NCBI GenBank assembly: GCA_034435635.1
Contig: DAOTWY010000122.1
Location: 1 to 40,209 of the forward strand
Direction: 5' to 3'
Origin: DAOTWY01 sp003696565
Lineage (GTDB): Bacteria > Chloroflexota > Anaerolineae > Aggregatilineales > Phototrophicaceae
Length of the DNA stretch: 40,209 nucleotides
Shown here: piece after piece, positions 1 to 8,890 of the stretch
Layout of the letters: each line of letters starts with the position of its first letter
Position numbering within the stretch: the first letter of the stretch is position 1
The notes under the pieces: generated by a model
What the model was told of the DNA's origin: nothing
The model's database searches: none
What the model saw: the letters and a program-made list of their open reading frames with translations, nothing else
Translations under genes and position numbers: made by a program

Positions 1-12
1 ATAGTTGACATA

Positions 13-75
13 AGAAAGTCCTTTGCTTCTGCTGTTATTTCGTAACTCAGCTTTTAACAAATGGGCTTTCTTTTT
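13..75 (+). terminator. Possible terminator or structured RNA at window edge
   Basis: Bases 13-21 (AGAAAGTCC) can pair with 63-71 (GGGCTTTCT), with one G-T wobble. The enclosed region has its own small hairpin, GTTA/TAAC around 34-46. A T-rich run follows at 71-75. It could end a plus-strand transcript from outside the window. The loop is long, so this is only a weak call. Confidence 0.25.
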
Positions 76-99
76 GCAAATAATGCCAAACTTCAGAAC

Positions 100-118
100 A
101 GGCGGAGCATTTCCGCCT
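100..118 (-). terminator. GC-rich hairpin downstream of the liv/paaK operon
   Basis: There is a perfect 7-bp inverted repeat, AGGCGGA / TCCGCCT, with a 5-nt loop. It lies about 55 nt past the stop of the last gene of the minus-strand operon. There is no clear T-tract on either side, so it may be a weak terminator or a 3' end-stabilising stem rather than a classic intrinsic terminator. Confidence 0.35.
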
Positions 119-173
119 ATCATATTGTAACGAAGTGTCTTACGTTAGGTCAATTCTGCTGGACTGTATTGGT

Positions 174-1373
174 TCATTCCCAGGTGCGTTGATCTTTAAC
201 GACGCGCTCACCTGGCTTGATACTGCCTGGCTCTACAAATTCTACGTCGTCAATTCGCAAACGCACAGCAGAACGAGCTGCTTCTTTGAGTTTTTCGGCT
301 AGTCCATTGGCATTAGTGCCGGGTTGAAGCTCAACACGAAGTAAAACATGGTCATTGTTGCCGGGGCGGGTAATAATTGCTTGAATATTTTTGATTTGTG
401 GGAATTGTGTTTTAGCCGCTAAGAGTTGATTAGGATGCAAAAACATGCCGCGCACTTTAACTGCATCGCCGCTACGCCCAAACAAACCAAGTAGTTGTTG
501 CCCTTCACATTGCTTTTGATTTTCTGGAGCAAGCGCACCTAAATCACCTGTGCCGAATCGCAATAAAGGATAGGCTTTGTTAAATGTCGTGACAACAATT
601 TCGCCCATTTCTCCATCTGGCATCTGTTCCCCTGTTTGTGGATCAACAATTTCCATATAGATAGTATCCATCAAACAAAACCCTTGCACGTCATGGCGTG
701 TATACCCGACAAAGCCTAAATCCGCTGTACCATAAGCAGAGGTTGTTCGCATGCCATAATCTTCTTCAAACCGTTTGCGTTGACTCGGGGTGTATGGTTC
801 TGCGGAGAACAACGCTTTTTTGATAGTTACGGGTACATTCATTTCTTCGCATTTATCAAGGATTGTCATCAGGTAACTGGGTTGCCCAACAAAGCCTGTG
901 ATATTGAGAGCTTGCATCATCATAATTTGTAAATCGGTATTGCCAGGACCACTAGGGATAACCGTGGCACCCACACCGCGTAATCCTTCATCTAGCAGCA
1001 AGCCTGCCGGTGTTAGATGATACATAAATGTGTTTAAGACACGATCCCCCCGCCCAAAGCCGACATAGCGAAATGGGGCGAGTGGGGCATCACCTGCCTC
1101 TGGGTTAATCGGTTGTGGATCGTAGATGGGCCCCGGTGAAATGTAGATACGGGGCAGGTCATTGATATCCACCGCCAAGAACCCACCAAAAGGAGGATTA
1201 GCGTGATGCAATTCAACTAATTCATCTTTATGCAGAATAGGAATCTTTACTAAATCTTGGGTGGACTGAATATCCGCCGGGGTAACCCCCGCGTTATCCA
1301 TAATCGTTTTGATTGCAGGGGCATGTTGATAAGCATGTGCGACAAGTTCACGGATACGAGTATCGTAAGACAT
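174..1373 (-). CDS. Atypical phenylacetate-CoA ligase-like adenylate-forming protein
   Basis: This 399-aa protein has the overall layout of the PaaK branch of adenylate-forming enzymes, which activate carboxylates with ATP and CoA. Visible landmarks are AYGTADLG (around A5), RFGTGDLG (around A7) and GRSGDAVKVRG followed by a small C-terminal domain. The usual Ser/Thr/Gly-rich phosphate loop (SSGTTG in PaaK) is missing. In its place is YISPGPIYDPQP near residue 77, so ATP use is uncertain. It is the last gene of the liv operon, 7 nt after livF, which suggests a role in handling the imported acid. It is slightly shorter than the usual ~430-aa PaaK. Family membership is fairly sure; substrate and activity are not. 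Confidence 0.75.
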   Translation of the reverse strand: MSYDTRIRELVAHAYQHAPAIKTIMDNAGVTPADIQSTQDLVKIPILHKDELVELHHANPPFGGFLAVDINDLPRIYISPGPIYDPQPINPEAGDAPLAPFRYVGFGRGDRVLNTFMYHLTPAGLLLDEGLRGVGATVIPSGPGNTDLQIMMMQALNITGFVGQPSYLMTILDKCEEMNVPVTIKKALFSAEPYTPSQRKRFEEDYGMRTTSAYGTADLGFVGYTRHDVQGFCLMDTIYMEIVDPQTGEQMPDGEMGEIVVTTFNKAYPLLRFGTGDLGALAPENQKQCEGQQLLGLFGRSGDAVKVRGMFLHPNQLLAAKTQFPQIKNIQAIITRPGNNDHVLLRVELQPGTNANGLAEKLKEAARSAVRLRIDDVEFVEPGSIKPGERVVKDQRTWE

Positions 1374-1380
1374 AAATCCT

Positions 1381-2175
1381 CTAACCTAACCAGCGTTTAC
1401 GGCGTTTGTAATGTTTAACATCGCGGTAACTTTTACGTTCCCCAGATGTATTTAATCCCAGATAGAACTCTTTTATATCTTCATTTTCACGCAGTTGTTC
1501 AGCAGGTCCATCTAGGACAATGCGCCCATTTTCCATCACATAGCCATAATCTGCAAGCTCCAGTGCGGCACGCGCGTTTTGTTCCACCAATAAAACCGAC
1601 ACGCCGGATTGCTCTTTAATCTCTTTGATAATACGGAAAATTTCTTTAACCAACATGGGAGCTAACCCTAAAGAAGGCTCGTCTAACATAATCAGCTTGG
1701 GATGCCCCATTAATGCCCGCCCGATGACGAGCATTTGACCTTCTCCACCGGAAAGATACCCACTTACACGCTTGCGTAGGTCTTTTAGACGTGGGAAGTA
1801 ATTATAAACCATTTCTAGATCTTGCTTATAATGCCGTCCACCTTCATAACACATTGCCCCGGTGTGGAGGTTTTCCTCTACTGTTAGATGTTGAAAGAGC
1901 GGACGACCTTCAATGACTTGAATCACGCCCTTGCGGACAATTTCTTCCGCCGGTTTGCCATCAATTCGTTCATTGTTCCAGGTGATGCTACCGCGTGTAA
2001 TTTCACCAAGCTCCTCATGCAATAACCCACTGATGGCTTTTAATGTGGTGGATTTACCTGCGCCATTTGGTCCTAATAAAGAAACAACCTGACCAGGTTT
2101 AACTTCAAATGATACACCCCGTAAAACCAGGATAACACTGTTATAAATTACTTCAATATTGTTGACACTTAACAT
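1381..2175 (-). CDS. livF: Branched-chain-type ABC transporter ATPase, LivF-like
   Basis: This is a cytoplasmic ATPase subunit of a HAAT-family importer. Visible motifs are Walker A GPNGAGKST, signature LSGGEGQ and Walker B LIMLDEPSLGLAP, with the short LivF-type architecture. The reading frame stays open to a GTG at 2217, but that codon lies inside the stem of the terminator at 2198-2223. I therefore chose the ATG at 2175 (MLSVNNIEVIYNS), where LivF homologues begin, giving 264 aa. It lies downstream of livK and immediately upstream of the PaaK-like gene on the same strand. With LivG it should form the ATPase pair for the LivH/LivM channel. The true ligand cannot be read from the ATPase. Confidence 0.9.
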   Translation of the reverse strand: MLSVNNIEVIYNSVILVLRGVSFEVKPGQVVSLLGPNGAGKSTTLKAISGLLHEELGEITRGSITWNNERIDGKPAEEIVRKGVIQVIEGRPLFQHLTVEENLHTGAMCYEGGRHYKQDLEMVYNYFPRLKDLRKRVSGYLSGGEGQMLVIGRALMGHPKLIMLDEPSLGLAPMLVKEIFRIIKEIKEQSGVSVLLVEQNARAALELADYGYVMENGRIVLDGPAEQLRENEDIKEFYLGLNTSGERKSYRDVKHYKRRKRWLG

Positions 2176-2197
2176 GGTATCAATTCTCGTATTGATT

Positions 2198-2223
2198 AAA
2201 AAAGGGCGGCAGGTCACCGCCCT
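2198..2223 (-). terminator. Intrinsic terminator between livK and livF
   Basis: On the minus strand, GGGCGG - 7-nt loop - CCGCCC is followed at once by six T residues. It lies 10 nt after the livK stop and 22 nt before the livF ATG. This is a textbook rho-independent terminator inside an operon. It could reduce livF/paaK-like expression relative to the binding protein. Confidence 0.8.
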
Positions 2224-2232
2224 AAACTCGAT

Positions 2233-3669
2233 TTATTCTTCGTCCATCATACCAGGACGCATATCTGGTGCGGGTCCAAATTCCGTTAGTTGAATGATCA
2301 CGGGCGGATAGTAGTTTGTGCCATCGCCAAGATCAATCTTAAGCGCGTCATCGCCGGAGGTTGCGATACCGTCCATTGTCGCATTCGCAAAGCGCAGTTG
2401 AACAATACGATTGTTGGCAACAGACCGCCGCGTACCACCTTCAAAATCTTGCAGGAATAGTCCCATCGGTTCAAAGGCGTGATTTTCGATGGTTTCCCGC
2501 ATGGCAACACCGTCGATTGCTTCTAAAATCTCACCGCCGTCGGTTAATCCTTGTTCCTCAGCGATTCGATTTGCTGTAACGGTATATAGTTCAACATAGC
2601 TATCAACCAATGTCCAGCCTAAGATATAAGAAATACCCCGAACGGTGAGATCACGTTCATTGGCATCTGCTTCGGCAGTAATCAATTGAATAGCGGGGTC
2701 GTCGGTTTCTGTCCACCAGCCAAAAGGCATAGAGCCATACATGCCATTGACCAACGGGAGGCCATCTTCACCTAAGGATGCACGGCTTAGCAACGCGACT
2801 GAGCTATCCATGCCCCAGTTGACTGTTGCTAGTTCAAGTTCATCGCTCAGACCAATGAATTCGATAGCTTCCGCTACACGAACAGGACCTGTTGCCAGCG
2901 CATTGACATAGATGATGGTTGCGTCTTCTAAGACTAGGTTTTCCACTAAGGTTGCCAGTTCTTCGGCTGTTGCGGTGGGTAGGAAGGTCTGCGCTTCATC
3001 AATAATATCTACGCCGTTCATTTCACAATGGGCAATGGTCTCATCGGTAAAAGCTGCTAAACCAAAAGCAGCGAATGGACCACCCCAGCCCATATAGCCA
3101 ATGACAGGTTCTTCGCCGAAGGTATCAGGGTTATCTGCCACAAAATCACAGAAATCTGCGAATTGATCAGCATACAGTGGATTAGTAGCATAAATCCAAC
3201 CGTCTAGCTCCATACCGCTTTCACCATATAACCCTGGGATAGAGCCTGCACTGATGATGACTGGAATTTGATCTTCAATTAATGTGGGGCGTAATAGCTC
3301 AGAATCTTGTGAGGAATATAGAACCAACAAATCAGGATCATTTTCCTTCAATTGTTCATAACCGACTGACGTTTGTGCCGGGTCACCGCCGGTATCAAAA
3401 TTGACTTGTGTGATTTCTGCGCCACAAACGCCGCCATGTGCATTGTAGTAGGCTGCCGCATCCGCAATACCTGCTAACAAGGGTAGCGTGATGGGGGAAT
3501 AACCAGGGCTGCTAACATCACCTAGATGATAGATGGTGATGGTCTGACCGCTGAGATCGACTTCACATTCGGTATGTGGTAGGAAATCTGGCAGACCCAT
3601 CTCATCATCTTGGGCTGCTACTGGTAGTGCCAATAGAAGAACAATTAAAAGTAAAGTTATCTTACGCAT
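2233..3669 (-). CDS. livK: ABC transporter substrate-binding protein, LivK-like
   Basis: This is an extracytoplasmic binding protein of the branched-chain amino-acid/amide type (type I periplasmic fold), 478 aa from the chosen ATG. Residues 1-19 form a signal peptide: MRKITLLL, then a hydrophobic stretch ending in PVAA before QDDE. No lipobox cysteine is present, so membrane anchoring is not explained. An in-frame TTG seven codons upstream (3690) is possible, but AAGAGAG sits just upstream of the ATG at 3669. The mature protein has several cysteines (HTECEV, GGVCGAE, FCDF, HCEM) that could form disulfides. It lies between livM and livF in the operon. The ligand is unknown; two acyl-CoA ligase-type neighbours favour an organic acid over an amino acid. 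Confidence 0.88.
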   Translation of the reverse strand: MRKITLLLIVLLLALPVAAQDDEMGLPDFLPHTECEVDLSGQTITIYHLGDVSSPGYSPITLPLLAGIADAAAYYNAHGGVCGAEITQVNFDTGGDPAQTSVGYEQLKENDPDLLVLYSSQDSELLRPTLIEDQIPVIISAGSIPGLYGESGMELDGWIYATNPLYADQFADFCDFVADNPDTFGEEPVIGYMGWGGPFAAFGLAAFTDETIAHCEMNGVDIIDEAQTFLPTATAEELATLVENLVLEDATIIYVNALATGPVRVAEAIEFIGLSDELELATVNWGMDSSVALLSRASLGEDGLPLVNGMYGSMPFGWWTETDDPAIQLITAEADANERDLTVRGISYILGWTLVDSYVELYTVTANRIAEEQGLTDGGEILEAIDGVAMRETIENHAFEPMGLFLQDFEGGTRRSVANNRIVQLRFANATMDGIATSGDDALKIDLGDGTNYYPPVIIQLTEFGPAPDMRPGMMDEE

Positions 3670-3722
3670 AGCTCTCTTAACCTTTCTCAAAAAAACGAAA
3701 ACAATAGTTTGAAACGATGATC

Positions 3723-3765
3723 CTATCGATATCTATTCCTCCTTATGGTCATACTTCTCCTCCTT
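3723..3765 (-). other. Nine-codon mini-ORF with strong Shine-Dalgarno upstream of livK
   Basis: In the livM-livK gap the minus strand reads AAGGAGGAG, five bases, then ATG and eight further codons before TAG, encoding MTIRRNRYR. The ATG is at 3752 and the stop ends at 3723. A second AGGAGG (3738-3743) forms the tandem Arg codons AGG-AGG inside the mini-ORF. It may be a leader peptide that affects livK expression, or an accidental start behind a ribosome-binding element. No homology can be claimed. Confidence 0.35.
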
Positions 3766-3778
3766 AAACCCATTAACC

Positions 3779-4891
3779 CTAATATGAATAGGGACGGATT
3801 TTCCACGAGATTTTTAGAATTTCCCACCGATATGCTAATCCACGGGGTTCTAAGATGAGAAATAATGCAAGGATTAGACCGAATAAAATCGGTTTGGTTG
3901 CAGTAACAACATTCTCTTTAGGAATGAATGTCAACACACTACTGACCAGGTCGCCAACTGCAGGCTGAATATTAGGGATAACTTGCTGGTTTAAGATTAA
4001 TACAAACGCTGCGCCAAAAAGCGGACCTAATGGATACCCCGCACCACCGATCACCAGCATAGCTAACAACTCAATAGACACCAAAAACTCAAATTGTGTT
4101 GTCAGGATTGTTTGTGTATGGAAGGCAAGCAGCGTCCCTGCAATACCAGCATACAATGAACTAATGAAAAACGCCTGCAATTTATACGCGAATACGTTGA
4201 TTCCTAGTAATTCTGCCGCTAGATCATTATCTCGTACAGAGATAAAGGCACGTCCGGTGCGTGTTCTGGCGATATTCCGAGCGACTAAAAATAGCAAAAC
4301 TGCCAATGTGATGATGATAAAATACATGCCATTATGGTTAACTGTTTGCCCAAAGAAAACCGGTTTGAAGTTTTCCAGCGGTAAAGGATTAACACCGTTA
4401 GTGAAGTTATCTAGTGGGTAACGAATCATCCAGATGATAATATTTTGCGCAGCGAGGGTTGCCATGGCTAAATAAAACCCTTTAACCCGTAGTGATGGCA
4501 ATCCAAAAATCAAACCAATAAATCCGGTAAATAGGGCAGCGGCTGGTAGGGCTGTCCAAAAGGTGAACCCTAATTCGCGGACAAACACTGCGGAACTATA
4601 AGCTCCAGCTGCCATAAACGCCGCTTGCCCAAGCGAAATTTGCCCGGTGTAACCCATTAAGATGTTTAACCCTTGCGCGGCAATAGCAAAAATCGCAATT
4701 TTGGTAATGGTGGTGATCCAAGATGGAGAAACAATGTCACCAAGGAACGTGCTTTCTAGTAAGAAAGGGATAGCAAGCAGTAGCCCAAATAGCAGATAAC
4801 CACTCAGCTTATCCCACAATGTTCGATTAATTGAAATATCTTGTGCATAACTGGTATCAAATACGCCTGATGGGCGAATATTGGCTGACAT
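3779..4891 (-). CDS. livM: Branched-chain-type ABC transporter permease, LivM-like
   Basis: This is a polytopic inner-membrane permease of the LivM family, 370 aa from the chosen start. It has about nine hydrophobic segments and the family-typical regions GYTGQISLGQAAF (about residue 65) and SLRVKGFYLAMATLA (about residue 130). It should pair with LivH as the translocation channel. Two ATGs compete. The one at 4900 has AAGG directly abutting it, whereas the one at 4891 (MSANIRPSG) has the same AAGG at a normal ~9-nt spacing, so I prefer 4891. The livH stop lies only 11 nt upstream, indicating translational coupling. Confidence 0.9.
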   Translation of the reverse strand: MSANIRPSGVFDTSYAQDISINRTLWDKLSGYLLFGLLLAIPFLLESTFLGDIVSPSWITTITKIAIFAIAAQGLNILMGYTGQISLGQAAFMAAGAYSSAVFVRELGFTFWTALPAAALFTGFIGLIFGLPSLRVKGFYLAMATLAAQNIIIWMIRYPLDNFTNGVNPLPLENFKPVFFGQTVNHNGMYFIIITLAVLLFLVARNIARTRTGRAFISVRDNDLAAELLGINVFAYKLQAFFISSLYAGIAGTLLAFHTQTILTTQFEFLVSIELLAMLVIGGAGYPLGPLFGAAFVLILNQQVIPNIQPAVGDLVSSVLTFIPKENVVTATKPILFGLILALFLILEPRGLAYRWEILKISWKIRPYSY

Positions 4892-4902
4892 AAGCGACAT
4901 CC

Positions 4903-6120
4903 TTAAATACGTTCAATGCGTTTTTGACCAAAAAGTCCATCGGGACGCACGATCAAAACGATCATCAAAATAACATAAGGGGCAAGTTGTGTTCCGGCAT
5001 CGCTGCCAAATAAGGAATCTGCCCAGGTTTGTGCCAGACCGATGACAATACCGCCGATCATCGCCCCACCAATGGATTCCAACCCGCCTAGTAATACGGC
5101 TGGAAATGCTCGAATGGCTAGGTCTGGCATATTTTTGCCAATACCATTTCCCGCACCATATAACACACCAGCAGTTAAAGCCAATAAAGCAGCAATTGCC
5201 CAAGCTGCGGCTAAAATTGCTCGTACTCGTAGCCCAACAGACTGAGCAAGTCGTTGATTTTCTGATGTGGCGCGCATTGCTAGACCGATATTGGTATATT
5301 GAAAGAATAAGGCGAAGGCAACATACGCAGCAACAGATAAAATAAAGGCGAGTACTGTGTCAGTTTGAATGTTGATTGTAGATATTCGGCTTTCAATAAT
5401 GGCAGATGTGTCGATACGAATGGTTGCGGGGATGTTCAGGGTGGCTTGTAAGCCGCTAAAGATTGTCAATTTTTGATCAATTGACCCCCATAACATTTGG
5501 CTGACTCCCTTGAAGAGACTATCTAATGCCAGTGTCATCAGGATCATGGTAAAGATCGGTTGCCCCATCAACGGACGGATTGAGAATCGCTCAATCATCA
5601 GACCGATCAGCACTGCGCCGGTGGTACCACCGACTAAGGCACGGATCAGACGTAAGTCATCGCGGGGTAGGGTCATCAAAACGACTAAAACGCCGGTCAT
5701 TAAAAGAGCAATCAGCGCGTTACGTGGTATAAGAATATCTCGCCAATTGTTCATGGCGACAAACAGCAAACTTGTAACACCCGCTAATAAAATAACGGCA
5801 ACCATGCTGTAATTTTGTGTGGTATAGAAGCTAAAGAAAATAAACGCACTGACCAGCATCATGGCTCCATGCGCAAAATTGAATATGCCAGATGCTTTAT
5901 TAATCATAACAATACCAACCGCCACAAGTGAATAGATACCACCCACCAACACACCGCTGACGGTTGCTTGTAAGAAGCCACGGGGGTTTTCATCAATGCG
6001 TGCGCCCAGCCACATCAAGAAAATGACAGCCAGCCCCATTAATGTCCATTTCCAAATTTGCTGCCAGTTTAAGTTTTGTAAGGAAAAGCGTGTTTTTTGT
6101 GTTGATACATTCGTCGCCAT
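4903..6120 (-). CDS. livH: Branched-chain-type ABC transporter permease, LivH-like
   Basis: This is a polytopic permease of the LivH family, 405 aa, longer than the usual ~300. The extra length is an N-terminal extension and inserted hydrophobic segments (about residues 100-165, rich in Leu/Val/Met). Family-typical sequence is visible at GGIYSLVAVGIVMINKASG (about residue 60), FNFAHGAMM, and AVLLGGLESIGGAMIGG near the C-terminus. It partners LivM in the channel. The start ATG lies 2 nt after the stop of the acyl-CoA synthetase gene, so the two are tightly coupled. No strong Shine-Dalgarno precedes it, consistent with re-initiation. Confidence 0.9.
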   Translation of the reverse strand: MATNVSTQKTRFSLQNLNWQQIWKWTLMGLAVIFLMWLGARIDENPRGFLQATVSGVLVGGIYSLVAVGIVMINKASGIFNFAHGAMMLVSAFIFFSFYTTQNYSMVAVILLAGVTSLLFVAMNNWRDILIPRNALIALLMTGVLVVLMTLPRDDLRLIRALVGGTTGAVLIGLMIERFSIRPLMGQPIFTMILMTLALDSLFKGVSQMLWGSIDQKLTIFSGLQATLNIPATIRIDTSAIIESRISTINIQTDTVLAFILSVAAYVAFALFFQYTNIGLAMRATSENQRLAQSVGLRVRAILAAAWAIAALLALTAGVLYGAGNGIGKNMPDLAIRAFPAVLLGGLESIGGAMIGGIVIGLAQTWADSLFGSDAGTQLAPYVILMIVLIVRPDGLFGQKRIERI

Positions 6121-6122
6121 AG

Positions 6123-8096
6123 TTACACCGTCATAATCTGAATAGAGGTTTCTACAGTGCCAGTCCTGCCATCACGATATTTTACCTCCGCACTGACATT
6201 GATCTCACGTTTGTCACTATACATCGCGTCCAAAATATCGCCATAACGTTGCTCTAGTGCCCGCCGGCGTAACTTGCGTGTCCGTGTTAGTTCAGCTTCA
6301 TCGGCATCAAACGCTTTATGCAAAATGACAAACTTTTTAATCCGCCCGGCTGGTGGCAACGTTTCATTAACACGCTCAATCTCACGTTTGACTAGTTCAT
6401 ATACTTGTGGTTTTTGGGTTAAGTCAACATAAGTCGTAAAGACAACGCGGTTTTTCTCTGCCCAGCGGGACATATTCTCAAAGTCGATGATGACAATGGC
6501 TGTCACATATTCCATATCAAACCCGCCAATTGCCATAACATCCTGAATGAAGCGGCTGAATTTTAAGCGTCCTTCGATATATTGCGGGCTAAAGCTCTCT
6601 CCATTGGCAAGCTGAATCATATCCTTCACACGATCCAGATAAATGAGATGCCCATCTTCATCCACATATCCTGCATCACCTGTTTTGAAAAAGCCCTCTT
6701 CATCAAACGATTCTGCGGTTTTTTCGGGGTCTTTATAATATCCCTTGAACACGGCACGACTGCGGACACGGATTTCGTTGTTTTCTGCGATTTTAAGCTC
6801 GACACCAGGAATGACTTCTCCCACACTAGCAAGCTTTACCTCACCAGGATAGTGCAATGTCACCCCTTGCATTTCGGTTGAGCCATATAGACTTTTTAGT
6901 TCCACCCCGCAAGCACGGAAAAAACGTAGCACATCAGGGCTAAGTGCCGCACCAGACGTAATGGCATCACGCATTTTCACCATGCCAATTTTATCGCGTA
7001 GAGGTTGGAAGATGGCAAACTCACCTAAAAGGCGTAATAAACGCAGATGAAATGGAATCGGCTTTTTGGCATCTTCTAGATCAATGACTTTATAGGCAAT
7101 CGGCATGAACAAGGCATACATCAGACGATTAATCCAGATACTGTCGTTAATCCGCATTTGCATAGTGCGCGCCATGCCTTCCCAAATTCGACTAGGGAAA
7201 AGCAGGGTGCTGGGTGCAATTTCGCGGATGTCATTTTGAACCGTTTCCGGGCTTTCAGGAAAATTGACTTGAAAGCCATATAACAAGTGTGAGGTCAACC
7301 CTAGGCTTTGTTCGGTAATCCATGCTAGCGGACTAAAAGACACATAATTGTCTTCTGGGCGGCGTGGCGTAACCTCTTCAATGTTGGAATTGGCATAAAT
7401 CAAATTACGGTGTAGGATCATTGCCGCTTTGGGTAAGCTGGTTGTTCCTGATGTATAGCTGAAAATAGCAACATCTTCACCGGTTCCATTGGCTATAAGT
7501 TTTTCAAACGTACCGGGGTTTTTTGCCTCATAAGCTTTACCCAACGCTTCTACTTCTTCAAAACTGATTAACCAGGGATCATCGTAGTTCCATAATCCAC
7601 GATCATCCCAGTAAATGACCTTGCGAATATTTGTGAATTGCTCTTTAAGTTCTAGTGCTTTATCACATTGTTCTTGATCGTGTGCGATCAAAAAGACCGC
7701 ATCAGAATTCAGTACAATGTAACTGAGTTCCTGGGGAGAAGCATCTGTAAAGATCGCTGTTGTAATCCCTTGTGTGGCATGGACTGCAATTTCTGCCCAA
7801 TAAAATTCGGGATCATTTTCCCCAATAATGGCGACTTTTTCCTCTGGTTTTAACCCCATGCTAACCAGACCAAGCGAGAAGTGTTTAACATGTTGATACA
7901 CTTCATTCCAAGTGTATTCATGCCAAATACCCAGCTTCTTCTTGCGCATGGCAACCCGGTTGCCAAATTTTTCCACACTTTTTAAAAAAATTTTGGGTAA
8001 TGTATCAGCATCAGGTTGTAAAGGAGCTGGGTCACTACCTTTTTTTGACCGATAAATTTGGGCTGTTTTTTTTCCAATTTGTTGATTTAAAACCAT
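6123..8096 (-). CDS. Long-chain-type acyl-CoA synthetase (AMP-forming)
   Basis: This 657-aa cytoplasmic enzyme is predicted to convert a free carboxylic acid, ATP and CoA to acyl-CoA, AMP and PPi. Visible motifs are the phosphate loop YTSGTTSLPKA (about residue 214; the usual second Gly and final Gly of TSGTTGxPKG are Ser and Ala), YGSTEMQG (A5), FFKTGDAGYVDEDGHL (A7) and YLDRVKDMIQLANGE (A8), where the longer class of bacterial FACS has similar sequence. Length and layout match long-chain synthetases rather than acetyl-CoA synthetase. It sits between livG and livH with gaps of 2-3 nt, so it is co-translated with the transporter. That supports uptake coupled to activation. Chain length or aromatic preference is unknown. 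Confidence 0.88.
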   Translation of the reverse strand: MVLNQQIGKKTAQIYRSKKGSDPAPLQPDADTLPKIFLKSVEKFGNRVAMRKKKLGIWHEYTWNEVYQHVKHFSLGLVSMGLKPEEKVAIIGENDPEFYWAEIAVHATQGITTAIFTDASPQELSYIVLNSDAVFLIAHDQEQCDKALELKEQFTNIRKVIYWDDRGLWNYDDPWLISFEEVEALGKAYEAKNPGTFEKLIANGTGEDVAIFSYTSGTTSLPKAAMILHRNLIYANSNIEEVTPRRPEDNYVSFSPLAWITEQSLGLTSHLLYGFQVNFPESPETVQNDIREIAPSTLLFPSRIWEGMARTMQMRINDSIWINRLMYALFMPIAYKVIDLEDAKKPIPFHLRLLRLLGEFAIFQPLRDKIGMVKMRDAITSGAALSPDVLRFFRACGVELKSLYGSTEMQGVTLHYPGEVKLASVGEVIPGVELKIAENNEIRVRSRAVFKGYYKDPEKTAESFDEEGFFKTGDAGYVDEDGHLIYLDRVKDMIQLANGESFSPQYIEGRLKFSRFIQDVMAIGGFDMEYVTAIVIIDFENMSRWAEKNRVVFTTYVDLTQKPQVYELVKREIERVNETLPPAGRIKKFVILHKAFDADEAELTRTRKLRRRALEQRYGDILDAMYSDKREINVSAEVKYRDGRTGTVETSIQIMTV

Positions 8097-8099
8097 CTT

Positions 8100-8870
8100 T
8101 TAATATTCCTGTCCCAAATAAGCCTTGATGACAGCATCATTCTGACCAATTTCCTGTGGTGTACCTTCAGCAATTTTGATACCGAAATCAAGCGCAACAA
8201 TCCGATGTGAGATGTCCATCACTAAGCCAATGTCATGCTCGATAAGCATAATGGTCATTCCTTGACGTTCATGAATATCAAGGATAAACCGTGCCATATC
8301 TTCCTTTTCCTCAACATTCATGCCAGCCATTGGCTCATCTAATAACAAGAGTGTGGGTTCTAATGCCAACGCACGCCCTAGCTCCACCCGTTTACGCAAC
8401 CCGTAACTTAGGTTGCCTACGATGGTTTTTCGGATATTTTCTATTTCCAGGAATTCGATGATTTCTTCAACTTTGTGTCGATGTGCGATCTCTTCATTAC
8501 GTGCAGGTCCCCAAAATAATGCCCCAGTCAACATATTAGAACGCATATGGATGTGGCGTGCTGCCATGAGGTTATCCAATGCGGTCATGTTGGTGTATAG
8601 CGCGATATTCTGGAACGTGCGAGAAATGCCGAGTTGCGCACGGCGATATGGGGGTAAATTGGATATAACTTGGTCTTCAAAGATGATATTGCCGCTTTGT
8701 GGGCGATAAAAGCCATTGATACTGTTAATAAGACTGGTTTTTCCTGCGCCATTGGGACCAATGACGGCTAGAATTTCTCCCTCATTAACCTTGAAATCAA
8801 CGCCCTGTAATGCCCGTATACCACCAAAGCTCAAAGAAATATCTTGAACATGTAATTTAGTTTTTTGCAT
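8100..8870 (-). CDS. livG: Branched-chain-type ABC transporter ATPase, LivG-like
   Basis: This is the first gene of the transporter operon, 256 aa. Walker A is GPNGAGKT, the signature region is LSYGLRKRVELGRAL (a variant of LSGGQ), and Walker B is LLLLDEPMAGMN followed by the H-loop LIEHD. The LivG-specific C-terminal tail (GTPQEIG then a short end) is present. It forms the second ATPase with LivF. The start ATG has no obvious Shine-Dalgarno; AAAAGCAC precedes it. A promoter is proposed at 8891-8919. The acyl-CoA synthetase gene follows after 3 nt. Confidence 0.9.
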   Translation of the reverse strand: MQKTKLHVQDISLSFGGIRALQGVDFKVNEGEILAVIGPNGAGKTSLINSINGFYRPQSGNIIFEDQVISNLPPYRRAQLGISRTFQNIALYTNMTALDNLMAARHIHMRSNMLTGALFWGPARNEEIAHRHKVEEIIEFLEIENIRKTIVGNLSYGLRKRVELGRALALEPTLLLLDEPMAGMNVEEKEDMARFILDIHERQGMTIMLIEHDIGLVMDISHRIVALDFGIKIAEGTPQEIGQNDAVIKAYLGQEY

Positions 8871-8890
8871 GTGCTTTTAAATAAACCGTA

